Shown: one piece after another, positions 1-7,921 of the stretch
Layout: each line of letters opens with the position of its first letter
Position numbering within the stretch: position 1 is the first letter of the stretch
Assembly: GCA_030841195.1 (NCBI GenBank)
Contig: JAVEDA010000411.1
Span: 1-20,539, forward strand
Direction of reading: 5' to 3'
From: Actinomycetota bacterium
GTDB lineage: Bacteria; Actinomycetota; Actinomycetes; JACCUZ01
DNA: 20,539 nt
Program-made: the position numbers and the translations under genes
Notes under the pieces: model-generated
Told to the model about the DNA's origin: nothing
What the model saw: the letters and a program-made list of their open reading frames with translations, nothing else
The model's database searches: none

Positions 1-656
1 CCCTCGGGCAGACCCGCCGCGTGCAGCGCTCCAGCCCAGGCCTCCCGGCGGGAGACGCCGTGCACGAACTCGTCCGGCCCGGCGACGTGGGCGATCACCT
101 GGTGGCCAAGCTCGACCAGGTGGGCAACGGCGGCGACGATGCCGGGCCGGTCGTCGACGGCCACGCACGGCTGGCTCTCATCGGTGCAGTACGGACCGAT
201 CCAGACTGCCGGCAGGCCGAGCTCGGCCAGGAGGTTCGGGCGGGGGTCGTCGACCCGCAGGTCGGTCAGGAACACACCGTCGACGCGGCCGTCGGCGGCC
301 AGTCCCCGGTAGCCCGCGAGCTCGCGCTCGCGATCGGGCACGACCTGCAGGAGCAGCGACTGCCCGAGCGGCGACAGCGTCGACTCGATGCCGGCGATGA
401 AGCTCGGGAAGAACGGGTCGGCGCCCAGGGTCTCCGGCGGGCGCCGGATCACCAGTCCCACCGCCAGCGCCCGGGAGGCGGCCAGGGCCCGGGCCCGGTG
501 GCTCGGCGTCCAGCCCAGCTCGGCGGCCACCGCGAGGATCCGGTCCCGCGTCCCGGGTGCGACCCCGGGCCGGTCGTTCAACGCGAAGGACACCGCACCC
601 TTCGACACACCCGCGCTGCGGGCGACGTCGGAGATGGTGGGGCGGCGGGCGGACAT
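1..656 (-). CDS. LacI-family transcriptional regulator, partial (C-terminus beyond left edge)
   Basis: A sugar-type repressor that binds DNA through an N-terminal helix-turn-helix and a ligand through a periplasmic-binding-protein-like domain. The frame read down from the ATG at 656 begins MSARRPTISDVARSAGVSKG, then AVSFALNDRPGVAPGTRDRI, the classic LacI HTH plus hinge region (residues 7-60). The ligand-binding domain follows (VGLVIRRPPETLGADPFFPS, later VDGVFLTDLRVDDPRPNL and VAVDDRPGIVAAVAHLVELG). About 218 of the usual 330-350 residues are present, and the frame stays open to base 1. There is no Shine-Dalgarno; a -10-like box ends six bases before the ATG, so the mRNA is probably leaderless. 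A palindrome overlaps that promoter, consistent with autoregulation. The ligand cannot be told, and the genes it controls may lie left of the window. The family call is secure. Confidence 0.93.
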   Translation of the reverse strand, partial: MSARRPTISDVARSAGVSKGAVSFALNDRPGVAPGTRDRILAVAAELGWTPSHRARALAASRALAVGLVIRRPPETLGADPFFPSFIAGIESTLSPLGQSLLLQVVPDRERELAGYRGLAADGRVDGVFLTDLRVDDPRPNLLAELGLPAVWIGPYCTDESQPCVAVDDRPGIVAAVAHLVELGHQVIAHVAGPDEFVHGVSRREAWAGALHAAGLPE

Positions 657-662
657 GCGTGT

Positions 663-678
663 ACTAAAGCGGTTTAGT
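663..678. promoter_or_regulatory. Palindromic LacI-type operator overlapping the -10 box
   Basis: ACTAAAGCGGTTTAGT has perfect 6-base arms (ACTAAA/TTTAGT) around a GC-rich centre, the usual form of LacI-family operators (AAACCGCTTT-like cores). It spans the -10 box and the end of the spacer of the promoter directly in front of the regulator gene, so bound protein would block RNA polymerase. Autoregulation is the simplest reading. Confidence 0.65.
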
Positions 679-692
679 TACCACGATGTCAA
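663..692 (-). promoter_or_regulatory. Promoter of the lacI-family gene, probably leaderless
   Basis: On the minus strand a perfect TTGACA (687-692) is followed after 18 bases by TTTAGT (663-668). Six bases later comes the ATG of the regulator gene. A start point at the A of the ATG fits the lack of any ribosome-binding site. The -35 match is exact; the -10 box is weaker. This is inferred from sequence spacing only. Confidence 0.55.
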
Positions 693-700
693 AAATCGCA

Positions 701-730
701 CCGTTCGCCCGGTCCGCCGGGTCCGTTCGC
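701..730 (-). terminator. Weak hairpin between the TauE/SafE and lacI-family genes
   Basis: CCCGG (708-712) and CCGGG (717-721) form a 5-bp stem with a 4-base loop. It is framed by two direct copies of CCGTTCGC (701-708 and 723-730). On the minus strand a run of five T follows about 12 bases later, but that run also borders the TTGACA box of the next promoter. It could end the proS operon weakly; the stem is short, so this is tentative. Confidence 0.25.
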
Positions 731-735
731 TGTGG

Positions 736-1506
736 TCACTGGGTGAGCACGTCGTAGCCGAGCCGCAGGATGAGCGCGACGACGACGGTGAGGAACACCG
801 CCCGGACGAAGCCGCTCCCCCTGCTGATCGCGGTGTGTGCGCCGAGCCAGCCGCCGGCCACGTTGCAGGCGCCCATCGCCAGCCCGAGCCGCCACATCGG
901 CGCCCCTTGCGGGATGAACACCAGCAGCGCACCGATGTTGGTGGCCAGGTTGACGATCCGGGCGGTGGCCGATCCCGGCAGGAACGCGTAGCCGAGCAGC
1001 CCGACCAGGGCGACCACGAGGAAGGCACCCGTGCCCGGCCCGAAGATCCCGTCGTAGAAGCCGATCGCCGCCCCGGCCGCAGCTGCTACCAGGTGATGCC
1101 GGTGGCCGGAGAATCGCAGCCGCTCGACCAGGCCCATCTGCGGCCGGGCGAAGGTCCAGGCGGCCACGGCGATGAGCAGCACCAGGACGAGCGGCTCGAA
1201 GACGGTGCGCGGCAGGAGCGACGCGCACAGCGCGCCGCCCGCGGCGCCGACCAGGGCGACCGCCGCCATCGGAAGAGCGGTGCGCAGGTCCGGCCGGACC
1301 CGCCGCTGGTACGTCAGCGCCGAGGCGGCCGTCCCGCACACCGAGGAGAGCTTGTTGGTGGCGAGCACCGCCGCCGGCGACGCGCCAGGCAGCACCAGCA
1401 GCAGGGCCGGCAGCTGCACCAGGCCGCCGCCGCCTGAGATCGCGTCGACCCAGCCGGCGAAGAGCGCGGCCAGGCAGAGCAGCAGCACCTGGTCCAGACC
1501 CGGCAC
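736..1506 (-). CDS. Sulfite exporter TauE/SafE-family permease
   Basis: A 256-aa integral membrane protein of the TauE/SafE family (PF01925), whose members move sulfite, sulfoacetate or other small organic anions across the cytoplasmic membrane. It shows two matching halves, each opening with a glycine-rich motif: DAISGGGGLVQLPALLL (residues 21-37) and GFYDGIFGPGTGAF (149-162). Hydrophobic segments fit roughly seven to eight membrane helices, and the length is typical. The start is a GTG seven bases after the HAD gene stop (six-base gap) with no clear ribosome-binding site, so translation probably follows from the gene before. It is the last gene of the apparent proS-HAD-TauE run. The substrate is unknown, and nothing nearby points to sulfur metabolism. 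Confidence 0.9.
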   Translation of the reverse strand: MPGLDQVLLLCLAALFAGWVDAISGGGGLVQLPALLLVLPGASPAAVLATNKLSSVCGTAASALTYQRRVRPDLRTALPMAAVALVGAAGGALCASLLPRTVFEPLVLVLLIAVAAWTFARPQMGLVERLRFSGHRHHLVAAAAGAAIGFYDGIFGPGTGAFLVVALVGLLGYAFLPGSATARIVNLATNIGALLVFIPQGAPMWRLGLAMGACNVAGGWLGAHTAISRGSGFVRAVFLTVVVALILRLGYDVLTQ

Positions 1507-1512
1507 GGGAGC

Positions 1513-2229
1513 TCAGCGCCAGCCGTCGACCACGGCGAGGAGGTCGGCGAGCCGTTCGACGACCGCGTCGGGGTCGCCCTCGACGTGCCCCTTCTGCGAG
1601 TCGGGGATCGTGCTGTGCGGCACCAGCACGGCGCGCATGCCGACCTGCTTGGCCCCGTGGATGTCGTCGAACGGCCGGTCACCGACGAACACCGCGCGCT
1701 CCGGCTGCTCGACGCCTACGGCGGCCAGCGCGGCGCGGAACGCCTCCGGGTGCGGCTTGGTCCACGGGATCTCGCTGGAGTAGACGGCTCCGTCGATCAG
1801 TTGCAGCACCCCGTCGCGACGGAAGACCCGCTCGTGGAACTCCCGGGTCCACAGCGTGTTGGACAGCACGCCGACCTTGATGCCGCGCTCGCGCAGCCCG
1901 GCCAGCAGGTCCGGCACGTCGGCGTCGGTGAACGTGTGCGGCTCCCAGAACGCGTGGTAGGCCGCGAGGGCCTGCTCGTGCCGGTCACCGCTCGGCTCGA
2001 CGCCGACACCGCGGAAGATCTCGTCGAGGGTCGCCGACCGGTGGTGCTCACGACCGGCCCGCCACGCGTCGTCCTCGGCGGACAGGATCCGCGCCGACAG
2101 CTCGTCGGCGTGCTCGAAGTCGTAGACCTCGGCGTAGCGCAGCCACTGCTCGCGCAGGTCGATCGGGTGCCACGGCGTCAGCGTGCCGCCCCAGTCGAAG
2201 ACGACAGCCTCGACGGTGCCGGCGGTCAC
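1513..2229 (-). CDS. HAD-superfamily hydrolase with altered motif I
   Basis: A 238-aa haloacid-dehalogenase-fold protein, probably a cytoplasmic phosphatase-like enzyme. Motif I is VVFDWGGTL with nucleophile Asp12; motif II is VLSNT (Ser123), motif III Lys158 in TKPHPE, and motif IV VGDRPFDD (183-189). A helical cap fits between residues 20 and 100. The second Asp of the usual DxDx(T/V) motif, the general acid/base of HAD phosphatases, is Gly14 here. This occurs in a subset of HAD proteins and makes ordinary phosphatase activity uncertain. The GTG start overlaps the stop of proS in a GTGA, so the two are translationally coupled. Substrate unknown; family call sure. Confidence 0.9.
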   Translation of the reverse strand: MTAGTVEAVVFDWGGTLTPWHPIDLREQWLRYAEVYDFEHADELSARILSAEDDAWRAGREHHRSATLDEIFRGVGVEPSGDRHEQALAAYHAFWEPHTFTDADVPDLLAGLRERGIKVGVLSNTLWTREFHERVFRRDGVLQLIDGAVYSSEIPWTKPHPEAFRAALAAVGVEQPERAVFVGDRPFDDIHGAKQVGMRAVLVPHSTIPDSQKGHVEGDPDAVVERLADLLAVVDGWR

Positions 2230-4007
2230 GAGCGGACGGCGGCCACGACCGTCGCCGCCGCCTCCGCGACCGGGACGTCCTCCCGCTCGCCGGTACGCCG
2301 GTCGCGCACCTCGATGGTGCCGTCGGCCAGGCTGCGGCCGACCACGACGACCGTCGGCATCCCGAGCAGCTCCGCGTCCTTGAACTTCACGCCCGGCGAG
2401 ACGCCGCGGCGGTCGTCATAGAGGACATCGAGACCCTGTGCCACCAGGTCGTCGGCCAGCAACTGGGCCGCGTCGAACACCGTGTCGTCCTTGCCGGTGG
2501 CCACCAGGTGCACGTCGACGGGAGCCACGGCGCGCGGCCAGCAGAGTCCGATGTCGTCCAGGGTCGCCTCGGCGATCGCTGCAATCGCCCGGGACGGCCC
2601 GATGCCGTAGGACCCCATCGTGACCACCTGCTGCTTGCCGTTCTCGTCGAGGACCTTGAGGTCGAACGCCTCGGCGTACTTGCGGCCGAGCTGAAAGATG
2701 TGGCCCATCTCGATGCCACGGGCGGTGACCAACGTGCCGCCGTCGTCGTTCGGACAGGGGTCGCCCTCCCGCACCGAGGCAGCCTCGATCGTGCCGTCGC
2801 CGGTGAAGTCGCGGCCCGCGACGAGGTCGAAGACGTGCCGGCCAGGCTCGTTCGCTCCCGTGATCCATCGGGTGCCCTCGACCACCCGCGGGTCGAGCAG
2901 GTAGCGCACGCCCGCGGGCTTCTCGGCCCCCAGCGCGGCCGGCCCGATGTAGCCCCGGACCAGCCCCGGGTGGGACGCGAAGTCCTCGTCGGTGAACGGC
3001 TCGACGGTCGCCGGCAGCACCACGGCCTCGAGCCGCTTCTGGTCGACCTCGCGGTCCCCCGGCAGGCCGATCGCCAGCAGCTCGGTCTTGCCGTCCGGCA
3101 GCCGCAGCTTGACCACCACGTTCTTCAGCGTGTCCGCGGCGCCCCACTGACGATCGTCGCGACGCAGGTCCGCGCGCGCATTGGCCAGCCCGACCAACGT
3201 CTCGATGGTCGGGGTGTCGGGCGTGTCCTCGACGTGGGCGGCGGGCGGCCCCTCGACGGTGTCGTACGGGATGGCCGGTGGCACCAGCGTGCGCAGGGCC
3301 TCGACGTTGGCGGCGTAGTCGCAGGTGGTGCACCGGACGTAGGTGTCCTCGCCGACCTCGGCGGGCGTGAGGAACTCCTCGCTCTTCGAGCCGCCCATCG
3401 CCCCGGACAGGGCCGACACGATCACGTAGTCGAGCCCGAGCCGGTCGAAGATGCGGATGTAGGCGTCGCGGTGCGCGGCGTACGAGCGGTCCAGGCCGGC
3501 GTTGTCGATGTCGAAGGAGTAGGAGTCCTTCATCACGAACTCGCGGCCGCGCAGCAGGCCGGCCCGGGGCCGCTGCTCGTCCCGGAACTTGGTCTGGATC
3601 TGGTAGAGCCACAGCGGCAGGTCCTTGTACGACGAGTAGAGGTCCTTCACCAGCAGGGTGAAGAACTCCTCGTGGGTCGGCCCGAGCATGTAGTCCGCGC
3701 CCTTGCGGTCCTGGAGCCGGAACACGTCGTCGCCATACTCGGTCCAGCGGTTGCTCTTGTCGTAGGGCTCCTTGGGCAGCAGCGCCGGGAAGTGCACCTC
3801 CTGCGCGCCCATCGCGTCCATCTCGTCCCGGATGATCGCCTCGATCTTGCGCAGCACCCGCCACCCGAGCGGCAGGTACGTGTACCCGCCGGGCGCGGTC
3901 CGGCGGATGTAGCCGGCCCGGACCAGCAGCCGGTGGCTCGGCACCTCCGCGTCGGCCGGGTCCTCGCGGAGGGTGCGCAGGAACAGCGTCGACATCCGCA
4001 GCAGCAC
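2226..4007 (-). CDS. proS: Prolyl-tRNA synthetase, bacterial type
   Basis: Joins proline to tRNA-Pro in the cytoplasm, a class II aminoacyl-tRNA synthetase. The 593-residue product starts MLLRMSTLFLRTLREDPADA, as in actinobacterial orthologues. It carries the THEE loop (111-114), motif 2 FRDEQRPRAGLLRGREFVMK (141-160), an inserted editing (INS) domain around 230-405, motif 3 GSYGIGPSRAIAAIAE (465-480), and a C-terminal anticodon-binding domain from about 495. The INS domain marks the bacterial rather than the archaeal/eukaryotic form. A GTG at 4007 is chosen as start because the MLLRM leader is conserved in the family and GGAAAA precedes it; an ATG at 3995 is the alternative. It heads a run with the HAD and TauE/SafE genes. 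Confidence 0.97.
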   Translation of the reverse strand: MLLRMSTLFLRTLREDPADAEVPSHRLLVRAGYIRRTAPGGYTYLPLGWRVLRKIEAIIRDEMDAMGAQEVHFPALLPKEPYDKSNRWTEYGDDVFRLQDRKGADYMLGPTHEEFFTLLVKDLYSSYKDLPLWLYQIQTKFRDEQRPRAGLLRGREFVMKDSYSFDIDNAGLDRSYAAHRDAYIRIFDRLGLDYVIVSALSGAMGGSKSEEFLTPAEVGEDTYVRCTTCDYAANVEALRTLVPPAIPYDTVEGPPAAHVEDTPDTPTIETLVGLANARADLRRDDRQWGAADTLKNVVVKLRLPDGKTELLAIGLPGDREVDQKRLEAVVLPATVEPFTDEDFASHPGLVRGYIGPAALGAEKPAGVRYLLDPRVVEGTRWITGANEPGRHVFDLVAGRDFTGDGTIEAASVREGDPCPNDDGGTLVTARGIEMGHIFQLGRKYAEAFDLKVLDENGKQQVVTMGSYGIGPSRAIAAIAEATLDDIGLCWPRAVAPVDVHLVATGKDDTVFDAAQLLADDLVAQGLDVLYDDRRGVSPGVKFKDAELLGMPTVVVVGRSLADGTIEVRDRRTGEREDVPVAEAAATVVAAVRS

Positions 4008-4040
4008 AGGGTTTTCCGATCGTCGGGGGTGCAGGCCCCG

Positions 4041-4046
4041 AGGATA
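4041..4046 (-). promoter_or_regulatory. Possible -10 box of the proS operon
   Basis: TATCCT on the minus strand fits the actinobacterial -10 pattern TANNNT and lies 33 bases before the proS GTG, just after the hairpin that ends the ABC pair. No convincing -35 box is seen 16-18 bases upstream, so this is a weak call from position and consensus. Confidence 0.3.
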
Positions 4047-4058
4047 ACGAGACGTACG

Positions 4059-4075
4059 CCGGGTGGCCGACCCGG
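4059..4075 (-). terminator. Hairpin after the ABC exporter pair
   Basis: CCGGGT (4059-4064) and ACCCGG (4070-4075) form a perfect 6-bp stem with a 5-base loop, starting 16 bases past the stop of the second ABC gene. There is no U-run on the minus-strand transcript, as is common for actinobacterial terminators. The terminator-then-promoter order before proS makes sense. Confidence 0.4.
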
Positions 4076-4091
4076 TTTCACCGGAACGCTG

Positions 4092-5933
4092 TCACCGAAA
4101 CGCAGTGGCCTGGATGCCGTAGAGCTCGGCGTAGCGCCCGCCCAGCGCCATCAGGTCGGCGTGGGTGCCCACCTCGATCAGCCGGGCACCGTCCAGCACC
4201 ACGATCAGGTCGGCCATCCGGACGGTCGAGAACCGGTGCGACACGAGCACGGTGACCCGCCCGTTGGTCACCTCCTCACGAGCCGCCTCGGCGAACCGCT
4301 CGAACAGCGCATGCTCGGTCTCCGCGTCCAGCGCGGCGGTGGGCTCGTCCAGCACCAGCAGCAACGGCTCGTCGCGCATGAAGCCGCGGGCCAGCGCAAG
4401 CTTCTGCCACTGGCCGAAGGACACCTCGATGCCGTCGTCCCAGGAGGGCCCGAGCTGGGTGTCCAGCCCGGCCGGGAGCCGGTCGACCACGTCGCCTGCC
4501 CCGGCCCGGCCGACGGCGGTCGCGGCCGCCGCCCGATCGCCGAGCCGGTCCAGGTCACCCAGCCCGACGCCGTCCAGCGCCCGCAGCTCGAACCGGAAGA
4601 AGTCCTGGAAGGCACCGGCCAGCCGGGCTCGCCACTCCGGCACCGACATCGAGGCGAGATCGACGCCGTCGACCTCGATCCGGCCCGCGTCGGGGTCGTA
4701 GAGCCGGGCCAGCAGCTTGACCAGCGTCGTCTTGCCCGCGCCGTTGTCGCCGACCACGGCGACGACCGACCCGGCCGGCAGGTCCAGGGTGACGTCGTCG
4801 ATGACCAGCCGGTCCGACCCTGGGTAGCGGAACGAGACGTGCTCGAGGTGGATGCCGGTGGCCAGCCGGGTCGGCGGCGTGCCGTCGGACCGGGCGTCGA
4901 CCGCCGCGGCGTAGTCCTCGAGCCAGATCAGCCGGCGCGAGATGTCCAGCCAGATGGTGCGCAGGAACCCGAGCTCACCGACCGCAGCACCGACGAACTG
5001 GGACAGCTGGCTCCCGACCACGAGCACCAGCACGACGTCACCCGCCGAGGCGTCGATCGCGGTGGCCGTGAAGACGACCGCCCCGACGTAGCCCAGCCCG
5101 AAGACCGCCCAGGCGAGGCTGCTCCACACTGCCGTGCCCCACTTCGCCCGGGCCATCGGACGGTAGAGGGTCTGCCACTCCGCGCGCCGTCGCTCGGCGA
5201 GGGCGGCCCCGTTGCCGGTCACCCGCAGCTCCTTGCCAGGTGGCGCGGTGGTCCCGAGGACGAACAGGTGCCGGGCCCGCCGTTCGTGCTGGGCCACCCG
5301 CCGGCGCACGGCCTGCTCGATCCCCGGCCGCCAGGTCGCGGCCACCACGGTCGGCACCGCGAACAGCACCAGCAGCCCGAGCGCCGGGTGCACTTGGGTC
5401 ATGAGGAGCACCTCGACGATGGCCAGCCGGAGCACCCAGCCCAGGGTGGAGAACAGCGACATGAAGAGGTGGTCCAGCCCGAAGGTGTGCCGCCGCAGCA
5501 CCTCGAGCCGGTCCATGTGCTCGCGCCGCTCCTGGTGCGCGATGGTCGCCACGGTGGCGTGCAGCTCGGCGACGTGGGCCTCCAGCGCGATCGACACCCG
5601 GTCGCGGAACCGGCGGCTGAGCCGGTCGAAGACGACCTGCAGCCTCCACAACAACGTCGCGGACAGCGCCAGGCCGAGAGCGGCCACGCGCACCCGGGTC
5701 TCGGCGCCGTCGTTCACCCCGTCGACGAGCAGTGCCAGCCAGAGGCCGACGAGAGACTGCGGCAGCGCGACCGCGAGGGTCATCAGCAGCGAGGCCACGA
5801 GCAGCCGCGGCTCGATGGCGTAGGCCAGCTTGACCATCCGCCAGAGCGACTCCAGCGACGGCGGCAGGTCGGCGTCGGTCGCCTTGTCCGCTCGCTTCTC
5901 CTCCTGCCTGCGGCTCTCAGTCGAGCGACTCAT
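4092..5933 (-). CDS. ABC exporter half-transporter (fused membrane and ATPase domains), second of a pair
   Basis: A 613-aa protein with an N-terminal membrane domain (about residues 40-330, several long hydrophobic helices) fused to a C-terminal nucleotide-binding domain. Visible motifs are Walker A GDNGAGKTT (395-403), Q-loop AFQDFFRFEL (441-450), Walker B LLLVLDEPTAALD (524-536) with catalytic Glu530, and switch His566 in VSHRFST. The signature is VSFGQ (504-508) instead of LSGGQ, so one of the two ATP sites formed with a partner would be unusual. The ATG start overlaps the end of the upstream ABC gene by 17 bases, which predicts a heterodimer. No peptidase C39 domain is present. The cargo is unknown; lipid, peptide or drug export are all possible. 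Confidence 0.92.
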   Translation of the reverse strand: MSRSTESRRQEEKRADKATDADLPPSLESLWRMVKLAYAIEPRLLVASLLMTLAVALPQSLVGLWLALLVDGVNDGAETRVRVAALGLALSATLLWRLQVVFDRLSRRFRDRVSIALEAHVAELHATVATIAHQERREHMDRLEVLRRHTFGLDHLFMSLFSTLGWVLRLAIVEVLLMTQVHPALGLLVLFAVPTVVAATWRPGIEQAVRRRVAQHERRARHLFVLGTTAPPGKELRVTGNGAALAERRRAEWQTLYRPMARAKWGTAVWSSLAWAVFGLGYVGAVVFTATAIDASAGDVVLVLVVGSQLSQFVGAAVGELGFLRTIWLDISRRLIWLEDYAAAVDARSDGTPPTRLATGIHLEHVSFRYPGSDRLVIDDVTLDLPAGSVVAVVGDNGAGKTTLVKLLARLYDPDAGRIEVDGVDLASMSVPEWRARLAGAFQDFFRFELRALDGVGLGDLDRLGDRAAAATAVGRAGAGDVVDRLPAGLDTQLGPSWDDGIEVSFGQWQKLALARGFMRDEPLLLVLDEPTAALDAETEHALFERFAEAAREEVTNGRVTVLVSHRFSTVRMADLIVVLDGARLIEVGTHADLMALGGRYAELYGIQATAFR

Positions 5934-7728
5934 GGACGACCTCCTCCCCCCGCTCGTCGTACTCGGTGAACCGGGAGGCCTGCAGCTCGAACATCGTGAG
6001 GTAGCGGCCGCCGAGCGCCATCAGCTCGGTGTGGGTGCCGAGCTCGACCACCCGGCCGTGCTCGAGCACGCAGATGCGGTCGGCCTTGCGGACCGTGGAG
6101 AACCGGTGCGACACCAGGATCGTGGTGCAGCCGCGGGTCTCGGTGAGGATCCGGTCGAAGATCTCCGCCTCGCCGCGGACGTCGAGGGCGGCGGTGGGCT
6201 CGTCGAGGAGCACCACCCGAGCGCCCTGCCGGACGGCGGCCAGCGCCCGCGCCAGCGCGACCCGCTGCCACTGACCGCCGGAGAGGTCGGTGCCGTCCTG
6301 GTAGCCGCGCGCGAGCACGGTGTCGAGGCCCACCAGGCCATCCGCGCCCGCGGCGGTCAGGGCCGCCGTCACCACGGCGTCGTCGGCACCCATCGGCGCG
6401 ACGTTGTCGCGCAGCGGCAGCTCGTAGCGGACGAAGTCCTGGAAGACGGCGGTCACCGTCTGCCGGTAGTCGGCCAGGTCGAGGTCCCGGATGTCGACGC
6501 CGTCGACCTCGATCGAGCCCTGCTGAGGGTCGTAGAGGCGGCAGAGCAGCTTGGCCATGGTGGTCTTGCCGGCGCCGTTCACGCCGACGACGGCCATCGA
6601 GGTGCCGGCCGGGACGGTCAGGTCCACGCCGGCCAGCACCGGCGGCTGGTCCGCCCCGTAGCCGAAGGTCACGTCCCGGAACCGGACCTCCGGCGCGGTG
6701 GACCCAGGCTGGTGCGGTCGGTTCGCGCCCGGCGCCAGCGCCCCGGCTGCCGCCATCTGGGCGGGCAGCCGCAGGGTGGCCGCGGCCGGCGCCGCGGCAG
6801 TGTCCAGAGCCCAGCTCAGGCCGCCGAAGGCGACTGCGCTGGCGCCGACCGCGGCCTGCAGGTACGTCGTCGCAGCGCCGAGCCCGATGCGCCCGTCGAG
6901 CACCGCCTCGGCCAGCGACCAGAACACCAGGGCGTTCCCCGCCAGCACCACCAGCAGCGCCCCCACCAGCGGCCGCTCCCGGAGCCGGGTGGCCTCCCAC
7001 TGCAGCTCGTAGAGCCGGGTACGCCGGGTGGTGAACCGGTCGATCACCCAGCCGGCCAGCCCGAACAACCGCAGTTCCTTGGCGGCGGGGGGCTCGACCG
7101 CGAGGTCGTAGGCGTAGGCCGCGTGCCGGTGCTCGGCGCGCACCTCCGCGGTGTTGCGGTCCTTCCAGACACCGCTCTCCCGGAGCAGCCGGTGGGTCGC
7201 TCCCCAGGCGACCAGCAGAACCAGCGGCGCCCACCAGGCGAAGCCGAACAGCACGCCGGCGGACAGCACTCCGGACACGAGCAGGACCAGGCCGCCCGCG
7301 ATGAAGTCCATCCCGACCACCAGCGGTGGGCCGTTCATGCCGAGGTCGAAGTCGCGGGCCATCGAGAGGTCCTCGGCGAGCTCGTTGCTCTCCAGGTGTC
7401 CCATGCCCGGCGGGGTCACGGCGGCCACCATCAGCCGGTCGTGCAGCCAGTCGGCGGTGGTGGCCCCGAGGATGGCACTCACCGCCTGCTGGACCGGGGT
7501 GAGCACCTGCAGCAGCACGAACACGACGCCGACGAAGGTCAGCGGACCTGTCAGCGACGACCCGTCGCGCACCGCGCCCACGAGGACACCGGTCGACACG
7601 GCCAGCAGCGCCGGCAGCGCGCCGCGCAGGAGCAGCAGCGCCCACCAGCCCACGGCCAGCCGCGGCGAGGCGCGGTACAGCACCCGGAAGAAGGTGACGG
7701 TGTCGTGCGACCGCAGCCGTGCGAGCAT
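5917..7728 (-). CDS. ABC exporter half-transporter (fused membrane and ATPase domains), first of a pair
   Basis: A 603-aa half-transporter with a membrane domain (about 20-310) and a nucleotide-binding domain carrying fully standard motifs: Walker A GVNGAGKTT (382-390), Q-loop VFQDFVRYEL, signature LSGGQ (482-486), Walker B VVLLDEPTAALD with Glu510, and switch His541. The frame is open up to 7920, but the extra 64 residues are Arg/Pro/Gly-rich and unlike the family. The ATG at 7728 is preferred: a GGGAGG box precedes it by 11 bases and MLARLRSHDTVTFFRVLYRA looks like a normal N-terminus. It overlaps the next ABC gene by 17 bases, so the products probably form a heterodimeric exporter. Cargo unknown. 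Confidence 0.92.
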   Translation of the reverse strand: MLARLRSHDTVTFFRVLYRASPRLAVGWWALLLLRGALPALLAVSTGVLVGAVRDGSSLTGPLTFVGVVFVLLQVLTPVQQAVSAILGATTADWLHDRLMVAAVTPPGMGHLESNELAEDLSMARDFDLGMNGPPLVVGMDFIAGGLVLLVSGVLSAGVLFGFAWWAPLVLLVAWGATHRLLRESGVWKDRNTAEVRAEHRHAAYAYDLAVEPPAAKELRLFGLAGWVIDRFTTRRTRLYELQWEATRLRERPLVGALLVVLAGNALVFWSLAEAVLDGRIGLGAATTYLQAAVGASAVAFGGLSWALDTAAAPAAATLRLPAQMAAAGALAPGANRPHQPGSTAPEVRFRDVTFGYGADQPPVLAGVDLTVPAGTSMAVVGVNGAGKTTMAKLLCRLYDPQQGSIEVDGVDIRDLDLADYRQTVTAVFQDFVRYELPLRDNVAPMGADDAVVTAALTAAGADGLVGLDTVLARGYQDGTDLSGGQWQRVALARALAAVRQGARVVLLDEPTAALDVRGEAEIFDRILTETRGCTTILVSHRFSTVRKADRICVLEHGRVVELGTHTELMALGGRYLTMFELQASRFTEYDERGEEVVHESLD

Positions 7729-7739
7729 TGCGCCGCCGC

Positions 7740-7745
7740 CCTCCC
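7740..7745 (-). promoter_or_regulatory. Ribosome-binding site that decides the start of the first ABC gene
   Basis: GGGAGG on the minus strand lies 11 bases before the ATG at 7728. None of the upstream in-frame candidates (7809 or 7920) has such a site, so translation is expected to start at 7728. Confidence 0.5.
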
Positions 7746-7864
7746 GCCGATCGTCCGAACCACGCCCCAGTCTGCGGCCCTCGACGGACTGGTGGGTTCG
7801 CGGGGTCATGTCAGCCGGTGGAGCCCGCGCACCGACCACTCGGCGTCCCCGCCGCCTGGCCCGC

Positions 7865-7917
7865 CGAAGTGGACCGGCAGCCGGCGCACCCGACGCCACG
7901 CCAGCCGGTCCACTTCG
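7865..7917. repeat. Perfect 14-bp inverted repeat after the GNAT gene, possible terminator
   Basis: CGAAGTGGACCGGC (7865-7878) and GCCGGTCCACTTCG (7904-7917) are exact reverse complements separated by 25 bases. That loop contains a smaller GGCG/CGCC stem. The repeat begins four bases past the stop codon of the GNAT gene, so it most likely ends the dxr-rip-ispG-GNAT transcript. The long loop and the missing U-run are not classical, and a protein-binding role cannot be excluded. Confidence 0.6.
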
Positions 7918-7921
7918 CAAC

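Noticed and set aside
2508..5969. A 1153-codon open frame on the plus strand, and similar long ones opposite other genes (for example 5830-7941 and 8265-10538)
   Set aside because: They lie wholly opposite well-recognised minus-strand genes, are rich in Arg/Gly/Pro/His with no family motifs, and come from the GC-biased third positions of the true genes.
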